A DNA stretch of 64,000 bases from Lelliottia wanjuensis (GCF_030238365.1 NZ_JASSOT010000063.1:310001-374000), one strand, 5' to 3'. Numbered from the stretch's first letter, positions 52,088 to 61,303 are shown. Program-made: numbers and translations. The notes: generated by a model from the sequence alone, not told the origin.

Positions 52088-53469
52088 TGAGAGAGTGGTG
52101 GTTATACAAGAAACAGCCTGAACCAGATACTGACGTACCTGTAATGGCTATCATCATTTTATATGTGGCTACGATAGCTTTTTGCCTGCTGATACGGGCT
52201 TTTACCTGGCCTGAAAAGGAGCATGTCACCGCTATTTTTCTCGTGCCCTCCTTTTTCCTTCCCGCCTGCCTGCTCTCAGTGTTTGTATTCCTTGGTTTTA
52301 TGATGAGGGATGCCGATATCCACTATGCTGAAACCCGTAAATTTGTTGCACAAGAGCGGGAAATTAATTTAAAAGCACATGCCCGGCAAAATATGGCTAT
52401 CGTGGCATGGTCTGCAATCACGCCGCTGGCAGAACCTGCACTGAACATGCTGAAACTGGAAGGCGAGTTTCCACTGGCCCCGAAAACACCGGTAAAAATC
52501 CAGTTAGAAGAGATGTTTGATCAAACCCGCAATGAACAAGTGTTTGCCCGTCTTCTGGCCCCGATGGAAGAAAAGCTAAAGGGGTATCACTACCGTAATA
52601 TTGAAACTTTTGTCTGGGTTCGCGGAAGTGATGATAGCTGTGTTGAAGAACTCAGGCGCTCACTTGAGCGGCTGGGGGTTGAGGATACCAGAATCCGCAA
52701 AATTGAGTACAGTGCCGATTGCCCCGATTATGAACTGATCGGGAAACTGGTCAGCATATCGAATGACTACATAGTGAACCGGTTGATTATTATCGTCGAT
52801 TTGCATGAAGAAGGATGCGAATCGAAGTGTATGGAAAATGCGAGTGCTTTCTTGCTGACTAACCACTATTCCAGGGTCGAAGGTGAAAAACCGGTGTATC
52901 TCTATCAGCCAATGTCTGGTGTAACGGATGTTGAAGAGAAAATGCCCATATATCTGGAAGTCGGTTCCGTTAAAACGCCCAAAACGCTCTGGTATACAGG
53001 GTTATCCCGTACCGAGAAGTATCCGTTAATGCAGGCTCTGGACCAAAAAGGGCTGGCAGCGGACAGGCTGGATGTGGATGCGTCGCTGGGTGAAAAAAGT
53101 GCCGGATATCGGTGGCTTACGTTGGCGTTGGCTGCGGATGCGGTGAAATACGCTCAGGGTGAGCAGTTGGTTGCGACCTCAGAAAAAAACAAATTTGGCA
53201 TAACAGCGCTCTCTTCCCAGAGAACCACTATTCCGAGCAATCTTACCTGGGGAAACTGGCAGAATCCTGTTTTACCTGCATTCATGGCTGGATTGTTTTT
53301 TATATTCTCTATACTGTTTTATTATATAACCTTCTCAGAAGGTAATAGCCATCCATCTATCTGGACACTTCTTGCATATGTTATAGTCCCATTAATTGTT
53401 TTTATTTCTATCGGTGTTTCTATTCTTATATTAAAAAGCAACGCAGCCTATAGAGATATGAGGTGTTGA
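52087..53469 (+). CDS. Uncharacterised T6SS-island membrane protein
   Basis: 460 residues from the ATG at 52087, coupled to the PAAR stop (TGATG); the longer frame inside the PAAR gene is rejected. Two membrane segments near the N-terminus (about 19-39 IIILYVATIAFCLLIRAF; about 50-74) and two near the C-terminus (about 400-420 and 430-452) flank a soluble region of about 320 residues, with LIIIVDLHEEGCESKC in it. I do not recognise a domain. Because it follows PAAR without a gap it may be an accessory, a loading factor or a second effector; no immunity gene intact enough to pair with it is visible. Confidence 0.7.
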   Translation: MREWWLYKKQPEPDTDVPVMAIIILYVATIAFCLLIRAFTWPEKEHVTAIFLVPSFFLPACLLSVFVFLGFMMRDADIHYAETRKFVAQEREINLKAHARQNMAIVAWSAITPLAEPALNMLKLEGEFPLAPKTPVKIQLEEMFDQTRNEQVFARLLAPMEEKLKGYHYRNIETFVWVRGSDDSCVEELRRSLERLGVEDTRIRKIEYSADCPDYELIGKLVSISNDYIVNRLIIIVDLHEEGCESKCMENASAFLLTNHYSRVEGEKPVYLYQPMSGVTDVEEKMPIYLEVGSVKTPKTLWYTGLSRTEKYPLMQALDQKGLAADRLDVDASLGEKSAGYRWLTLALAADAVKYAQGEQLVATSEKNKFGITALSSQRTTIPSNLTWGNWQNPVLPAFMAGLFFIFSILFYYITFSEGNSHPSIWTLLAYVIVPLIVFISIGVSILILKSNAAYRDMRC

Positions 53470-53470
53470 T

Positions 53471-53635
53471 ATGAATGAAGCAATTGGAGTCATCGTAAGT
53501 CACATATCTTATTATGTTACTTGTCGGTTATTCCCCGAACAGACAGGAAATAGCTTCCAATGTGAATACCGCCATGCCATTGGCGGTTTGCGCCAAGCAG
53601 CCACCATCCATGTCCATTTTTTCGCAAATCGGTGA
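53471..53635 (+). pseudogene. Possible truncated gene start after the membrane protein
   Basis: A 54-codon frame starts 1 base after the previous stop, with AGGTG nearby. Only the first 15 residues (MNEAIGVIVSHISYY) look like a natural hydrophobic start; the remainder is the reverse of the fragment on the other strand. I read it as the 5' end of an operon gene cut by a rearrangement near 53515. Confidence 0.35.
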
Positions 53636-53759
53636 TCAGCTCATCATAATTCCGATATTCCTGCCCGTTAGCCTTGTGCACGGAATTTAACAAAAACTTC
53701 CTTAGTATCACAATGTTATTGGGAATATCGCCTGCGCGCTGGAAGAGAAATACGTCCAC
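53517..53759 (-). pseudogene. Fragment of a WHGGIHI-type T6SS cargo domain
   Basis: An open frame of 80 codons on the minus strand from a GTG at 53759 (longer without a start codon) with the segment NRQWHGGIHIG at 58-68. That short motif recalls the beginning of metallopeptidase-like cargo domains found at VgrG C-ends, but the protein stops right after it. It abuts the vsr stop. Probably a remnant of earlier island cargo. Confidence 0.4.
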
Positions 53760-53760
53760 A

Positions 53761-54228
53761 TTAAACGGGCCGAATCCCCGTGGTGTCGATCTGCGCGGTT
53801 TGACCACCGCCGCAGATCCACTCTTCCAGCCGCTCAATCAGCGCAGCGTCATCAAGCTTTAACCTGCCCCGCAGCGCACACTCCCAGACAATCAGCACCC
53901 GCCAACCCTGCGCCATCAGCGTGGTGATATCCCGCTGGTCGCGCGTCACGTTCTTACCGATTTTTTCCAGCCAGAACTCGGTGCGCGTCGCCGGGACTTT
54001 AAACAGATAACAGTCGTGATGGTGCCAGAAACAGCCGTGGGTGAAGATGATGCAGCGATAATCGTCGAGGATAAAATCGGGGCGGCCGGCCAGCGCCGCA
54101 TCCTGCACGCGAAACGCAAAACCGCTCTGGGTTAGCAGCCCCGCCAGCCGTTTTTCAATTGCGGTGTCACGCGTGCCGATGGCACGCATGTTCTTACTGC
54201 GCGTCGCCTTACTGTGCACATCCGTCAT
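53761..54228 (-). CDS. vsr: Very-short-patch repair endonuclease Vsr
   Basis: 155 residues from the ATG at 54228. It nicks T:G mismatches arising from deaminated 5-methylcytosine at Dcm sites. Visible: the metal aspartate in [11 protein letters not shown], zinc/DNA-binding [12 protein letters not shown] and the C-terminal [11 protein letters not shown]. It overlaps the dcm 3' end by 20 bases, as in E. coli. The C-terminus differs slightly because the island edge lies there. Confidence 0.96.
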   Translation of the reverse strand: MTDVHSKATRSKNMRAIGTRDTAIEKRLAGLLTQSGFAFRVQDAALAGRPDFILDDYRCIIFTHGCFWHHHDCYLFKVPATRTEFWLEKIGKNVTRDQRDITTLMAQGWRVLIVWECALRGRLKLDDAALIERLEEWICGGGQTAQIDTTGIRPV

Positions 54229-55642
54229 TGACGGCCTCGCCCAGACGCAGTTTGACGGCCTGTTTGATCCGCGACTCGAGCAGTTTTGCCACCGCCGCAA
54301 AGGCCGGCACCACCACGGAGTTGCCAAACTGGCGATAGGCCTGGGTATCCGACACCGGAATGCGGAAGCGGTAGCCCTGCGGCGATTCGAAGCCCATCAG
54401 ACGCGCGCACTCGCGCGGCGTTAAGCGGCGCGGGCGATGTTGCTGATTGTTCGGGTCGTCGAAATTCACTTCGCCCAGCGCTTTATCCCAGCCTCTGTCG
54501 ATCAGGATTTCGGCACCGTCTTTGTAATAGCGGGCCGACAGCGTGCGAGTGACGCTGTGCGGATTAGTCGGGTCGACCATGCCAAACCCGAAGCCGTTGC
54601 CCTTCGCCTGATGTTTTTTGGCATAGCGGTAAAGGTATTTCCACAGCACCGGCGTGAGGATAAATTTGGCGTCCACCACCGGTTCGAGCAGCTCGGCAAT
54701 GGAAGGTCGATGCGCGGGATAGAGCGACGGAATATCGCGCAGCGTGAAGTTGCCCTTCAGGTTCAGATCGCGGCGGAAGCCCACCAGCACAATGCGTTCC
54801 CGGTGCTGCGGCAGGAAGTGTTTGCCGTCGATAATCTTGGGATCGTCCGCGCCCATGTCCTGCGAATCCGCCACGTCATAGCCCAGTTCATCGAGCGTTT
54901 GCATGATGATGCGGAAGGTTTTCCCGCCGTCGTGGCTTTTGAGGTTTTTGACGTTTTCCAGCACAAAAATTGGCGGTCGACGGGCGTCGATGATCCGCAC
55001 CACGTCAAAAAACAGCGTGCCCTGCGTATCGCAGGCGAAACCGTGAGCGCGGCCCAGGGCGTTCTTTTTCGACACGCCCGCCAGCGAGAACGGCTGACAC
55101 GGGAAGCCCGCGAGCAACACATCATGCTGAGGAATGTTTTGTCGGATGTGCTCCGCCGCCTCGTCGTCGCTGACGCCAGGTTTATGGCTCAGGGTGACGT
55201 CGCGGATATCTTCGTTGAAATGGTGCGTGTGCGGGTCGCAATACCAGTTGGCTTTGTAGGTGCGCACCGCGTGTTTGTTCCATTCGCTGGTAAACACGCA
55301 CTGGCCGCCGATGGCCTCAAAACCGTTGCGGATCCCGCCGATACCGGCGAACAGATCGACAAAGCGGAAAGCATAATTGGGATGAATGGCCGGTGGGCGC
55401 GGAAGCAGGTTTTGCAGGTAAGTAAATTCCCGCTCACTCAGGCGGTGCCCTGCCCTGTCGCTGGTGACCAGTCGTTTGAGGATCGCCGGGCTCCAGTGGC
55501 TTTCACCCTGCGCATTCAGCTCATTGACCAGGGTTTTCGCATCATAGATGGTCAGCAGTTTGCTCAATAACGCCTGCACCGTGGCCGTGGATTTCTCTGC
55601 CAGCAGAAGTGCGGGCGCTATCACTGATCGTTTTTCCTGCAT
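54209..55642 (-). CDS. dcm: DNA cytosine methyltransferase Dcm
   Basis: 477 residues. Methylates the inner C of CCWGG. All key C5 motifs are visible: [31 protein letters not shown] with the catalytic Cys, [26 protein letters not shown] and [10 protein letters not shown]. Normal length (E. coli 472). With vsr it is the usual solitary methylation-repair pair. Confidence 0.97.
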   Translation of the reverse strand: MQEKRSVIAPALLLAEKSTATVQALLSKLLTIYDAKTLVNELNAQGESHWSPAILKRLVTSDRAGHRLSEREFTYLQNLLPRPPAIHPNYAFRFVDLFAGIGGIRNGFEAIGGQCVFTSEWNKHAVRTYKANWYCDPHTHHFNEDIRDVTLSHKPGVSDDEAAEHIRQNIPQHDVLLAGFPCQPFSLAGVSKKNALGRAHGFACDTQGTLFFDVVRIIDARRPPIFVLENVKNLKSHDGGKTFRIIMQTLDELGYDVADSQDMGADDPKIIDGKHFLPQHRERIVLVGFRRDLNLKGNFTLRDIPSLYPAHRPSIAELLEPVVDAKFILTPVLWKYLYRYAKKHQAKGNGFGFGMVDPTNPHSVTRTLSARYYKDGAEILIDRGWDKALGEVNFDDPNNQQHRPRRLTPRECARLMGFESPQGYRFRIPVSDTQAYRQFGNSVVVPAFAAVAKLLESRIKQAVKLRLGEAVNDGCAQ

Positions 55643-55691
55643 ACCTTTAACCGGGCAAAAGAGACTGAGGACAGATTACCATAGTTCCGCT

Positions 55692-56387
55692 TTACACATC
55701 GCGCTGGAATCGGCGCAGCGCCTGCGTATCTATCCCGAGACAATCGCCCTGCAGCTCGGCGCTCAATTTCGCCATAAACTGCACTAAAAAGTTGGCGTTG
55801 TGACGGGCCAGCTCGCGGCCCATCTCGGTCTGCATGGTCTCCGGAAGGCGCAGCAGTTTGGTCTGGAAATGGTCGAGGGCAAACTGTTTGTCGTTTAAGT
55901 CGCGCGCATCGGCAAAGGGATCGTTGGCATCGAACAGCGCCACACCCAGTGAACCCGATACGGCGAAGACGCGCGCCAGACCGATCGCGCCGAGGGCCTC
56001 TAGCCGGTCCGCGTCCTGTACAATTTTGGCCTCAAGAGTTTGCGGCGCGATTCCCGCGCTGAAGCTGTGCGCTTCGATGGCGTGTTCAACCGCAGGAATG
56101 CTTGCGTCGGGGAAATCCGGGAAATCGTCCGTGAGGATCAGCCGGGTTTTGCGCGCCGCCAGCTTTGAAGACTGGCTGCGTTGGTGATGATTTTTAGGCA
56201 GGCTGACGATGTCATGGAAATAACAGGCCGTGAGGACCACCAGCGCGTCGACGGGTTGCCCGTCTATCATGCGCTGCGCGGTCATCCACACGCGGCGGAA
56301 ATGTGAAATGTCATGCGCCGCGTCATCGGTTTCGTGATGTTCCATTAACCAGGCTTCGAAGCGTTGCGGCCAGTGAGCAAGTTCCAT
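55692..56387 (-). CDS. yedJ: HD-domain phosphohydrolase YedJ
   Basis: 231 residues. HD superfamily: H...HD...D set in [18 protein letters not shown] and [11 protein letters not shown]. The family hydrolyses phosphate esters or nucleotides; the substrate of YedJ is not known. Position after dcm as in E. coli. Confidence 0.92.
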   Translation of the reverse strand: MELAHWPQRFEAWLMEHHETDDAAHDISHFRRVWMTAQRMIDGQPVDALVVLTACYFHDIVSLPKNHHQRSQSSKLAARKTRLILTDDFPDFPDASIPAVEHAIEAHSFSAGIAPQTLEAKIVQDADRLEALGAIGLARVFAVSGSLGVALFDANDPFADARDLNDKQFALDHFQTKLLRLPETMQTEMGRELARHNANFLVQFMAKLSAELQGDCLGIDTQALRRFQRDV

Positions 56388-56435
56388 GATCTCTCCTTTA
56401 CGAAACGCTCACCTTAACAACTTTCCGCAGGCCAA

Positions 56436-56705
56436 TCACTCGTTGTTGTCGCGCGGGCGCGTGTACCAGGCGATAGCGCCCAGAATGCCGCCCACCGAGC
56501 CCAGCACCAGGAACCCGAGAAACGCCCCGAGCCACTTCCCGCTAGTCGATCCTAAATCGCCCTCGACGACCATATTCGGCACGGAGGGAATTTTGCTGAC
56601 CACCCACAGATAGCGGAGCATCGCCCAGACAAAGTATCCGCAAAATGTGTAAAACGCCCACAGGGCGAGTTTGCCTCCCAGGCCACGCGAGTTGTTCTGT
56701 TCCAT
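56436..56705 (-). CDS. drpB: Cell division protein DrpB (YedR)
   Basis: 89 residues with two membrane segments (about 12-34 and 57-80) and a short periplasmic loop. It matches E. coli YedR/DrpB (GGKLALWAFYTFCGYFVWAM; LGSTSGKWLGA), a small septal-ring protein that supports division under stress with FtsEX/DedD. Its upstream gap holds a strong CRP site. Confidence 0.85.
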   Translation of the reverse strand: MEQNNSRGLGGKLALWAFYTFCGYFVWAMLRYLWVVSKIPSVPNMVVEGDLGSTSGKWLGAFLGFLVLGSVGGILGAIAWYTRPRDNNE

Positions 56706-56763
56706 GTTTAACCTTTACTGCCGCGGTAATGGCGTTACCGCTCTCACATTGCGAGTCCAAAAG

Positions 56764-56779
56764 TGTGAATAAAGTCACA
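56764..56779. promoter_or_regulatory. Near-perfect CRP site upstream of drpB
   Basis: TGTGAATAAAGTCACA is an exact TGTGA-N6-TCACA core, extended by AA/TTT flanks. It is centred 66 bases from the drpB start and points equally to the plus strand, where a terminator waits about 100 bases on. Which transcript is controlled cannot be decided by eye. Confidence 0.75.
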
Positions 56780-56876
56780 TTTTGGCACTCTTTGCGTCGT
56801 CATGCGATGGTAAAGGTCGAGGGATTTATCTTAAGTTGATCGGACGCAAGTAAAAATCAGAATCTCAAAAACACCA

Positions 56877-56901
56877 AAGGCCGCATCTGCGGCCTTTTTG
56901 T
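56877..56901. terminator. Terminator between the drpB upstream region and the MurQ-like gene
   Basis: AAAGGCCGCA / TGCGGCCTTT stem followed by TTTTTGTT on the plus strand; the minus-strand side is weaker (TTTGGTGTTTTTG). It lies 17 bases after the MurQ-like stop. The better T run faces the plus strand, where no protein gene precedes it. Confidence 0.75.
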
Positions 56902-56917
56902 TCACGAGCTCAAGCGG

Positions 56918-57781
56918 TTACGGCGCTTCCTGCAACGCCACGCGAATAAACCCGTTATTCTGCTCCAGCAATTCACGCGCCTGCCAGGCGTCCAGACCGG
57001 TCATCACCATCAGCACGGCGGTTTTGCAGTGGTGGTTGCAGCTTTCCAGCGCCGCTTTGGCAACCGTGCGCGTGCAGCCCCCCGCCTCCATCACAATCGC
57101 GATCTGCCGTTCGGCCCACTTGATGCTTTTCGCTTCAAGATCCACACGCATATTGCTGTAAACCCGCCCGGTGCGAACGGCGAGTCCCGTCGCAATCATA
57201 TTGAGGATCAGTTTTTGCGCCATGCCCGCTTTGGCGTTGTTAAAGCCCGCCACCACATCTGGTCCGGTTTGTGGCGCGATAATCATGCTCGCCAGCTGCG
57301 CAGCTTCGCTCTGTTCATCGCTGGTGATGATGGCAACCGGCGAACTCAGGGACCAGGCGTGGCGCATCGCTCCCCAGACCCACGGCGTTTTGCCGCTGAC
57401 GGAGAGCGCGAGCATCATGTCGTGCTCGCCAAAATTCATGGCCTGCAGATCGGCCACCCCGCGATCGTAATTTCCCGCGCCGTCTCCGGCATCAAGGCCA
57501 ATGACCGGATGTTTGCCCGGGGCGTACTCCAGCGCCGCATGCAGCGCGGCGCGACCGGACGGCCCGGCGCCGACAATAAACAGCCGTCCGCCGTGGCTCA
57601 GAGTGGCCGCGGCGTTATCCACCACGCGGGCGATGACAGGTAAAAAGGGAGTGATGGAGTCGGTAATGCATTTATCATCCTGATGAATCACATTCAGCAT
57701 GTCCAGGGTCGACAACCTGTCGATATCCGCCGTATCCGCGTGGCGTCTCTCCGTGACCAAACCGTTCAGCTTAACGCTCAT
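56918..57781 (-). CDS. Divergent MurQ-like SIS-domain protein
   Basis: 287 residues from the ATG at 57781 with GGAGG upstream. Similar to N-acetylmuramic acid 6-phosphate etherase, which removes lactate from MurNAc-6-P during wall recycling: LVTERRHADTADID (8-21), GAGPSGRAAL (71-80) and a helical CUE-like C-end. Odd features: the usual GSTRMKAGTAQK loop is AGFNNAKAGMAQK, and by eye the second catalytic glutamate of MurQ (in EGAED) is Ala110 (RGVAD), while the first (Glu85) is kept. No murP or murR is adjacent. It may be an etherase variant, a sugar-phosphate sensor or another lyase. Confidence 0.7.
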   Translation of the reverse strand: MSVKLNGLVTERRHADTADIDRLSTLDMLNVIHQDDKCITDSITPFLPVIARVVDNAAATLSHGGRLFIVGAGPSGRAALHAALEYAPGKHPVIGLDAGDGAGNYDRGVADLQAMNFGEHDMMLALSVSGKTPWVWGAMRHAWSLSSPVAIITSDEQSEAAQLASMIIAPQTGPDVVAGFNNAKAGMAQKLILNMIATGLAVRTGRVYSNMRVDLEAKSIKWAERQIAIVMEAGGCTRTVAKAALESCNHHCKTAVLMVMTGLDAWQARELLEQNNGFIRVALQEAP

Positions 57782-57945
57782 AAACTGCCTCCTTGTTATG
57801 AATTCCCCCACACTATAAAGTGTTTTATATGGATGACCTGCGAGGGGGGTCACGAAAAGAGCAGCATTCGTCAGCTTTTACATCGCTTTAAGAAAGCGCC
57901 GTCATCAGCGATAATTACCCCTTTCTAATTATCCACGGGGTTTCG

Positions 57946-59562
57946 ATGAGCGATTTGCAGCCTTTAGCCACGACGCGCAAGCGCCCGATGAAACTCAACA
58001 CACTGGTCACCCTGATGGTGTGCGGCGTGATGGGGTCGGTGTTACTGGTGATTTTTGCGCTCTATTTTGTGCAGGTCACCCGCGCCACGCGCGACGGCGT
58101 GAAAGATACCGCCCTGGCGATTGCCCGTACGCTTGCCGACAGCCCCGATGTCAAACGCGGCTTACAGCACTCTCCTGAAAACAGCCCGATTCAGTCCGTC
58201 GCCGATGCCGTCACCCGCCGCAACGACCTGCTCTTCGCCGTCGTCACCAATATGCAGGGCGTGCGCTACTCTCACCCGAATAACACCCTGCTCGGCAAAC
58301 GCTTTATCGGGGAAGACATCAGACCGGCGCTGGAAGGGAAGGAAAATGTGGCGGTCAACCACGGCGTACTGGCCGAAGCCTTACGCGTGTTTACCCCAGT
58401 TTATAATGATCTGCACCAGCAGATTGGGGTGGTCGCGATTGGGATTTCGCTTAACAAAGTGGATGAACAGATCAGCCGCAGCCGCTGGGGCGCTATCTGG
58501 GCGATACTCTTCAGCGCCCTGATGGGCACGCTGGGGACCTGGGGGCTGGTGCATCTTCTGAAGCGGATTTTGTTCGGGCTGGAGCCCTATGAAATCTCCA
58601 CCCTCTTTGAACAGCGTCAGGCGATGCTGCAATCCCTGAAAGAAGGCGTCATTGCCGTCGACAGCGAGGGGCGCGTCACGATGATTAACCACGCCGCCCG
58701 CCAGATCCTCCTCCTGCCGGCGGGCAACACGGACGAGCCACGCCATATGCCGATGCTGGCTTCTTTGCGGCGCGTCTCGCAAACCGGCAAAGCCTTGCAG
58801 GATCAGGAGATCGACTGCAACGGGCGTCTGCTGCTGTGCAACACCTTCCCGGTCAGAAGCCAGAGCGCGGTCATTGGTGCGATCAGCACCTTCCGCGACA
58901 AAACCGAAGTGCGGGAATTGATGCAGCGAATGGATGGCATGGTGAGCTATGTCGACGCCCTGCGCACTCACTCCCATGAATTTATGAATAAGCTGCATGT
59001 GATCCTCGGTCTGCTGCACATGAAGCGCTATGACAAGCTCGAGGAGTATGTCATTCAGACCGCGCAGAATTATCAGACCGATATCGGCGCGATTCAGCAT
59101 AAAATTAAATCACCGGTGATCGCCGGGTTCCTGCTCGGCAAAATCAACCGCGCCAAGGAGGCAGGCTTTACCCTGACGCTGGCGGAAGAGTGTCTGGTGC
59201 CGGACACGCCGAATACCGAGCAGGTAACGGTGCTGATCACCGTGCTTGGCAATCTGATCGAAAACGCGCTGGACGCCATGACCGGCCAGCCCGAGGGCGA
59301 AGTCGGTCTGCTGATGCATTATCAAAACGGCTGGCTTAGCTGTGAAATCAGCGACGACGGTCCAGGCATTGCGCCTGAACGACTGGAACATATTTTTACG
59401 AAGGGCTTTTCCACCAAAGGTGAAAACCGCGGCGTGGGGCTTTTCCTTGCTCGCCAGCAGCTCGAAAAACTGGGCGGTGAGATTGCCGTCGAATCCGAGC
59501 CTGGCGTATTTACTCAATTTTTTGTACAGATCCCCTGGGATAGCGAGAGGAAAATCGCGTGA
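57946..59562 (+). CDS. dcuS: DcuS-type C4-dicarboxylate sensor kinase
   Basis: 538 residues (E. coli DcuS 543), with segments identical to it such as LFGLEPYEISTLFEQRQAML. Membrane helices at about 18-43 and 181-203 bracket the periplasmic PAS domain. The ligand residues known for DcuS, R107, H110, F120 and R147, fall at the same numbers here. A cytoplasmic PAS follows, then the phospho-acceptor H344 in SHEFMNK and the HATPase_c boxes (NLIENALDA, DDGPGI, GVGLFLA). It senses fumarate, succinate or related acids. It overlaps the regulator by 4 bases. Whether this is the only dcuSR of the genome is not known. Confidence 0.88.
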   Translation: MSDLQPLATTRKRPMKLNTLVTLMVCGVMGSVLLVIFALYFVQVTRATRDGVKDTALAIARTLADSPDVKRGLQHSPENSPIQSVADAVTRRNDLLFAVVTNMQGVRYSHPNNTLLGKRFIGEDIRPALEGKENVAVNHGVLAEALRVFTPVYNDLHQQIGVVAIGISLNKVDEQISRSRWGAIWAILFSALMGTLGTWGLVHLLKRILFGLEPYEISTLFEQRQAMLQSLKEGVIAVDSEGRVTMINHAARQILLLPAGNTDEPRHMPMLASLRRVSQTGKALQDQEIDCNGRLLLCNTFPVRSQSAVIGAISTFRDKTEVRELMQRMDGMVSYVDALRTHSHEFMNKLHVILGLLHMKRYDKLEEYVIQTAQNYQTDIGAIQHKIKSPVIAGFLLGKINRAKEAGFTLTLAEECLVPDTPNTEQVTVLITVLGNLIENALDAMTGQPEGEVGLLMHYQNGWLSCEISDDGPGIAPERLEHIFTKGFSTKGENRGVGLFLARQQLEKLGGEIAVESEPGVFTQFFVQIPWDSERKIA

Positions 59563-60278
59563 TAAATGTCTTAATTGTCGATGATGATGCCATGGTGGCC
59601 GACCTTAACCGTCTGTACGTGAACCGGGTTGAGGGATTTAGCTGCTGCGGCGTGGCCTCTACGCTGAATCAGGCCGAGGCGGTGATTAATAATCCCGCCC
59701 AGCCTGTCGACCTGGTGCTGCTCGATGTCTATATGCAACAGGATAACGGGCTGGATCTGCTGCCTATTATCCGCGCATCCGGTCGCCCGATTGATGTGAT
59801 CATGATTTCATCGGCGTCGGACGCGACCACCATTCAGACCTCGATGCACTACGGGGTGGTGGATTATTTGATCAAGCCTTTCCAGTTCCCGCGCTTTGAA
59901 GAGGCGCTGAACGGCTGGAAGGAGAAGAAGCAGCTGATGGGCGCGCATCAATATTATGAGCAGGCGGATGTGGATCGTTTGCTCCACGGCGGCGCGCCGG
60001 AGCTGGCGGACAGCAAGCGTCTGCCGAAAGGCTTAACGCCGCAGACCCTGCGCACTATTTGCCAGTGGATTGATGCCCATCCTGACGCGGAGTTTTCGAC
60101 CGATGACCTGGCGAACGCGGTCAGTATTTCCCGCGTATCCTGCCGTAAATATCTGATTTGGCTGGCGCAGATCACTATCCTGTTCACCAGCATTCACTAC
60201 GGGGCCACCGGACGTCCGGTGTATCGCTACCGTTTGCAGCCGGAACAGGTCGGGCTGCTCAGGCAGTATTGCCAGTAA
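59559..60278 (+). CDS. dcuR: DcuR-type response regulator
   Basis: 239 residues from a GTG at 59559, within the sensor stop (GTGA). Receiver domain with D56 in LVLLDVYMQ, acid pair DDD (8-10) and K in YLIKPF. The C-terminal YcbB/HTH part (LTPQTLRTICQWIDAHPDAEFSTDDLA, SRVSCRKYLIWL) is that of DcuR/CitB. In E. coli it activates fumarate respiration genes (dcuB, frdABCD). It converges on apbE with a 20-base overlap. Confidence 0.88.
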   Translation: MINVLIVDDDAMVADLNRLYVNRVEGFSCCGVASTLNQAEAVINNPAQPVDLVLLDVYMQQDNGLDLLPIIRASGRPIDVIMISSASDATTIQTSMHYGVVDYLIKPFQFPRFEEALNGWKEKKQLMGAHQYYEQADVDRLLHGGAPELADSKRLPKGLTPQTLRTICQWIDAHPDAEFSTDDLANAVSISRVSCRKYLIWLAQITILFTSIHYGATGRPVYRYRLQPEQVGLLRQYCQ

Positions 60279-61224
60279 GGCGGTAGCGGTTATCCAGAAG
60301 CGTAAAGCGGAAATGCTGCATTGAGGAGACCACCACCTCTTTGCTTTTGGTGACGAAGACCGCTTCGATATCAGGCCGCGCGCGCAGCGCGGCACAGCCC
60401 TTCTCCACCCCCATCCCGTAAATCAGCGTGGTCCAGATATCCCCGTCGATGGAGTTCGTCGAGATAATCGTCACGCTGTCGAGTTCGTTATCCAGCGGAT
60501 AGCCCGTGCGCGGGTTCAGAATGTGGTGATAGCGCTTTCCGTCCCGTTCAAAAAAGCGTTCGTAAGTGCCCGATGTGACGACCGATTTATTCTCCACATT
60601 CAGCGTGCCGATCAGTTCGTCAGCCCCGCCGAACGGCGTTTTGATCCCCAAAGCCCAGCCCCCTTCCGGCGCGCCCAGCGTCTGAATATTGCCCCCGAGG
60701 TTAATCAGCCCGAGGGTTTCGCCCTCTTTACGCAGGTAATCCCGCACCCGATCGGCGATATAGCCTTTGGCGATGGCCCCGAGATCGATCTCCATGCCTG
60801 ATTTAGTCAGGAACACGCTGCTGGCCGCGTCGTCGAGCACAACTTCCGCTGGATCGGTGATTGTCAGTAGCGCCGCGATCTCATCGGCGGGCGGGACGCT
60901 GTCGCCCTGGAAACCAATCTTCCACAGCTTCACCAGCGGGCCAATCGTCAGGTTGAAGGCGCTGTTCTCGAGCAGGCTTGCAGCTTTTGCGATGCGGATC
61001 AGTTCATACACCGGACGGCTGACGCTGACCGGGTGTTTTCCGGCGGCGTGGTTGATGTCCATCACCTGCGAGGGCGCGCGGTTGACGGTGAGCAGATCTT
61101 CGTACTGTTTGATGAGGCGAAACACCCGCGAGGCGAGCGCTTCGTTGTTCGAGAAGAGTTTCAGGAGAATGGGGGAGCCCATCAGGGTGGCGGTGTAGCT
61201 GTAGACGCGATGGTCGTCAGACAT
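60259..61224 (-). CDS. apbE: FAD:protein FMN transferase ApbE
   Basis: 321 residues with no signal peptide or lipobox, so it acts in the cytoplasm. ApbE links FMN through phosphate to Thr/Ser of the FMN_bind domain. Family marks: GMEIDLGAIAKGYIADRV (about 158-175), NLGGNIQTLG and the metal-site TSGTYERFF / HHILNPRTGYPL. Placed 85 bases downstream of the fumarate reductase gene, its likely target, across a REP element. Confidence 0.93.
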   Translation of the reverse strand: MSDDHRVYSYTATLMGSPILLKLFSNNEALASRVFRLIKQYEDLLTVNRAPSQVMDINHAAGKHPVSVSRPVYELIRIAKAASLLENSAFNLTIGPLVKLWKIGFQGDSVPPADEIAALLTITDPAEVVLDDAASSVFLTKSGMEIDLGAIAKGYIADRVRDYLRKEGETLGLINLGGNIQTLGAPEGGWALGIKTPFGGADELIGTLNVENKSVVTSGTYERFFERDGKRYHHILNPRTGYPLDNELDSVTIISTNSIDGDIWTTLIYGMGVEKGCAALRARPDIEAVFVTKSKEVVVSSMQHFRFTLLDNRYRLTGNTA

Positions 61225-61246
61225 GGCAAAGCTCCTCGGTTAAATT

Positions 61247-61303
61247 GCCGGATGGCGCTGCGCTTATCCGGCCTACAAAACCGTGCCCGGCAAGCGCCGG
61301 GCA
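61247..61303. repeat. REP element and stem-loop between the fumarate reductase and apbE
   Basis: A REP unit (GCCGGATGGCGCTGCGCTTATCCGGC, 61247-61272) is followed by a perfect 8-bp hairpin TGCCCGGC / GCCGGGCA (61284-61303). It sits within the frd-apbE transcript and may lower apbE expression relative to the reductase. Confidence 0.85.

Noticed and set aside
45801-53760. Prophage
   Set aside because: VgrG and PAAR are phage-tail-like, but no integrase, capsid, terminase or attachment repeats are visible; a T6SS cargo island explains the genes better.
54437-55570. 377-codon open frame on the plus strand opposite dcm
   Set aside because: Dcm is intact with all methyltransferase motifs on the other strand; the plus-strand frame is an antisense shadow.
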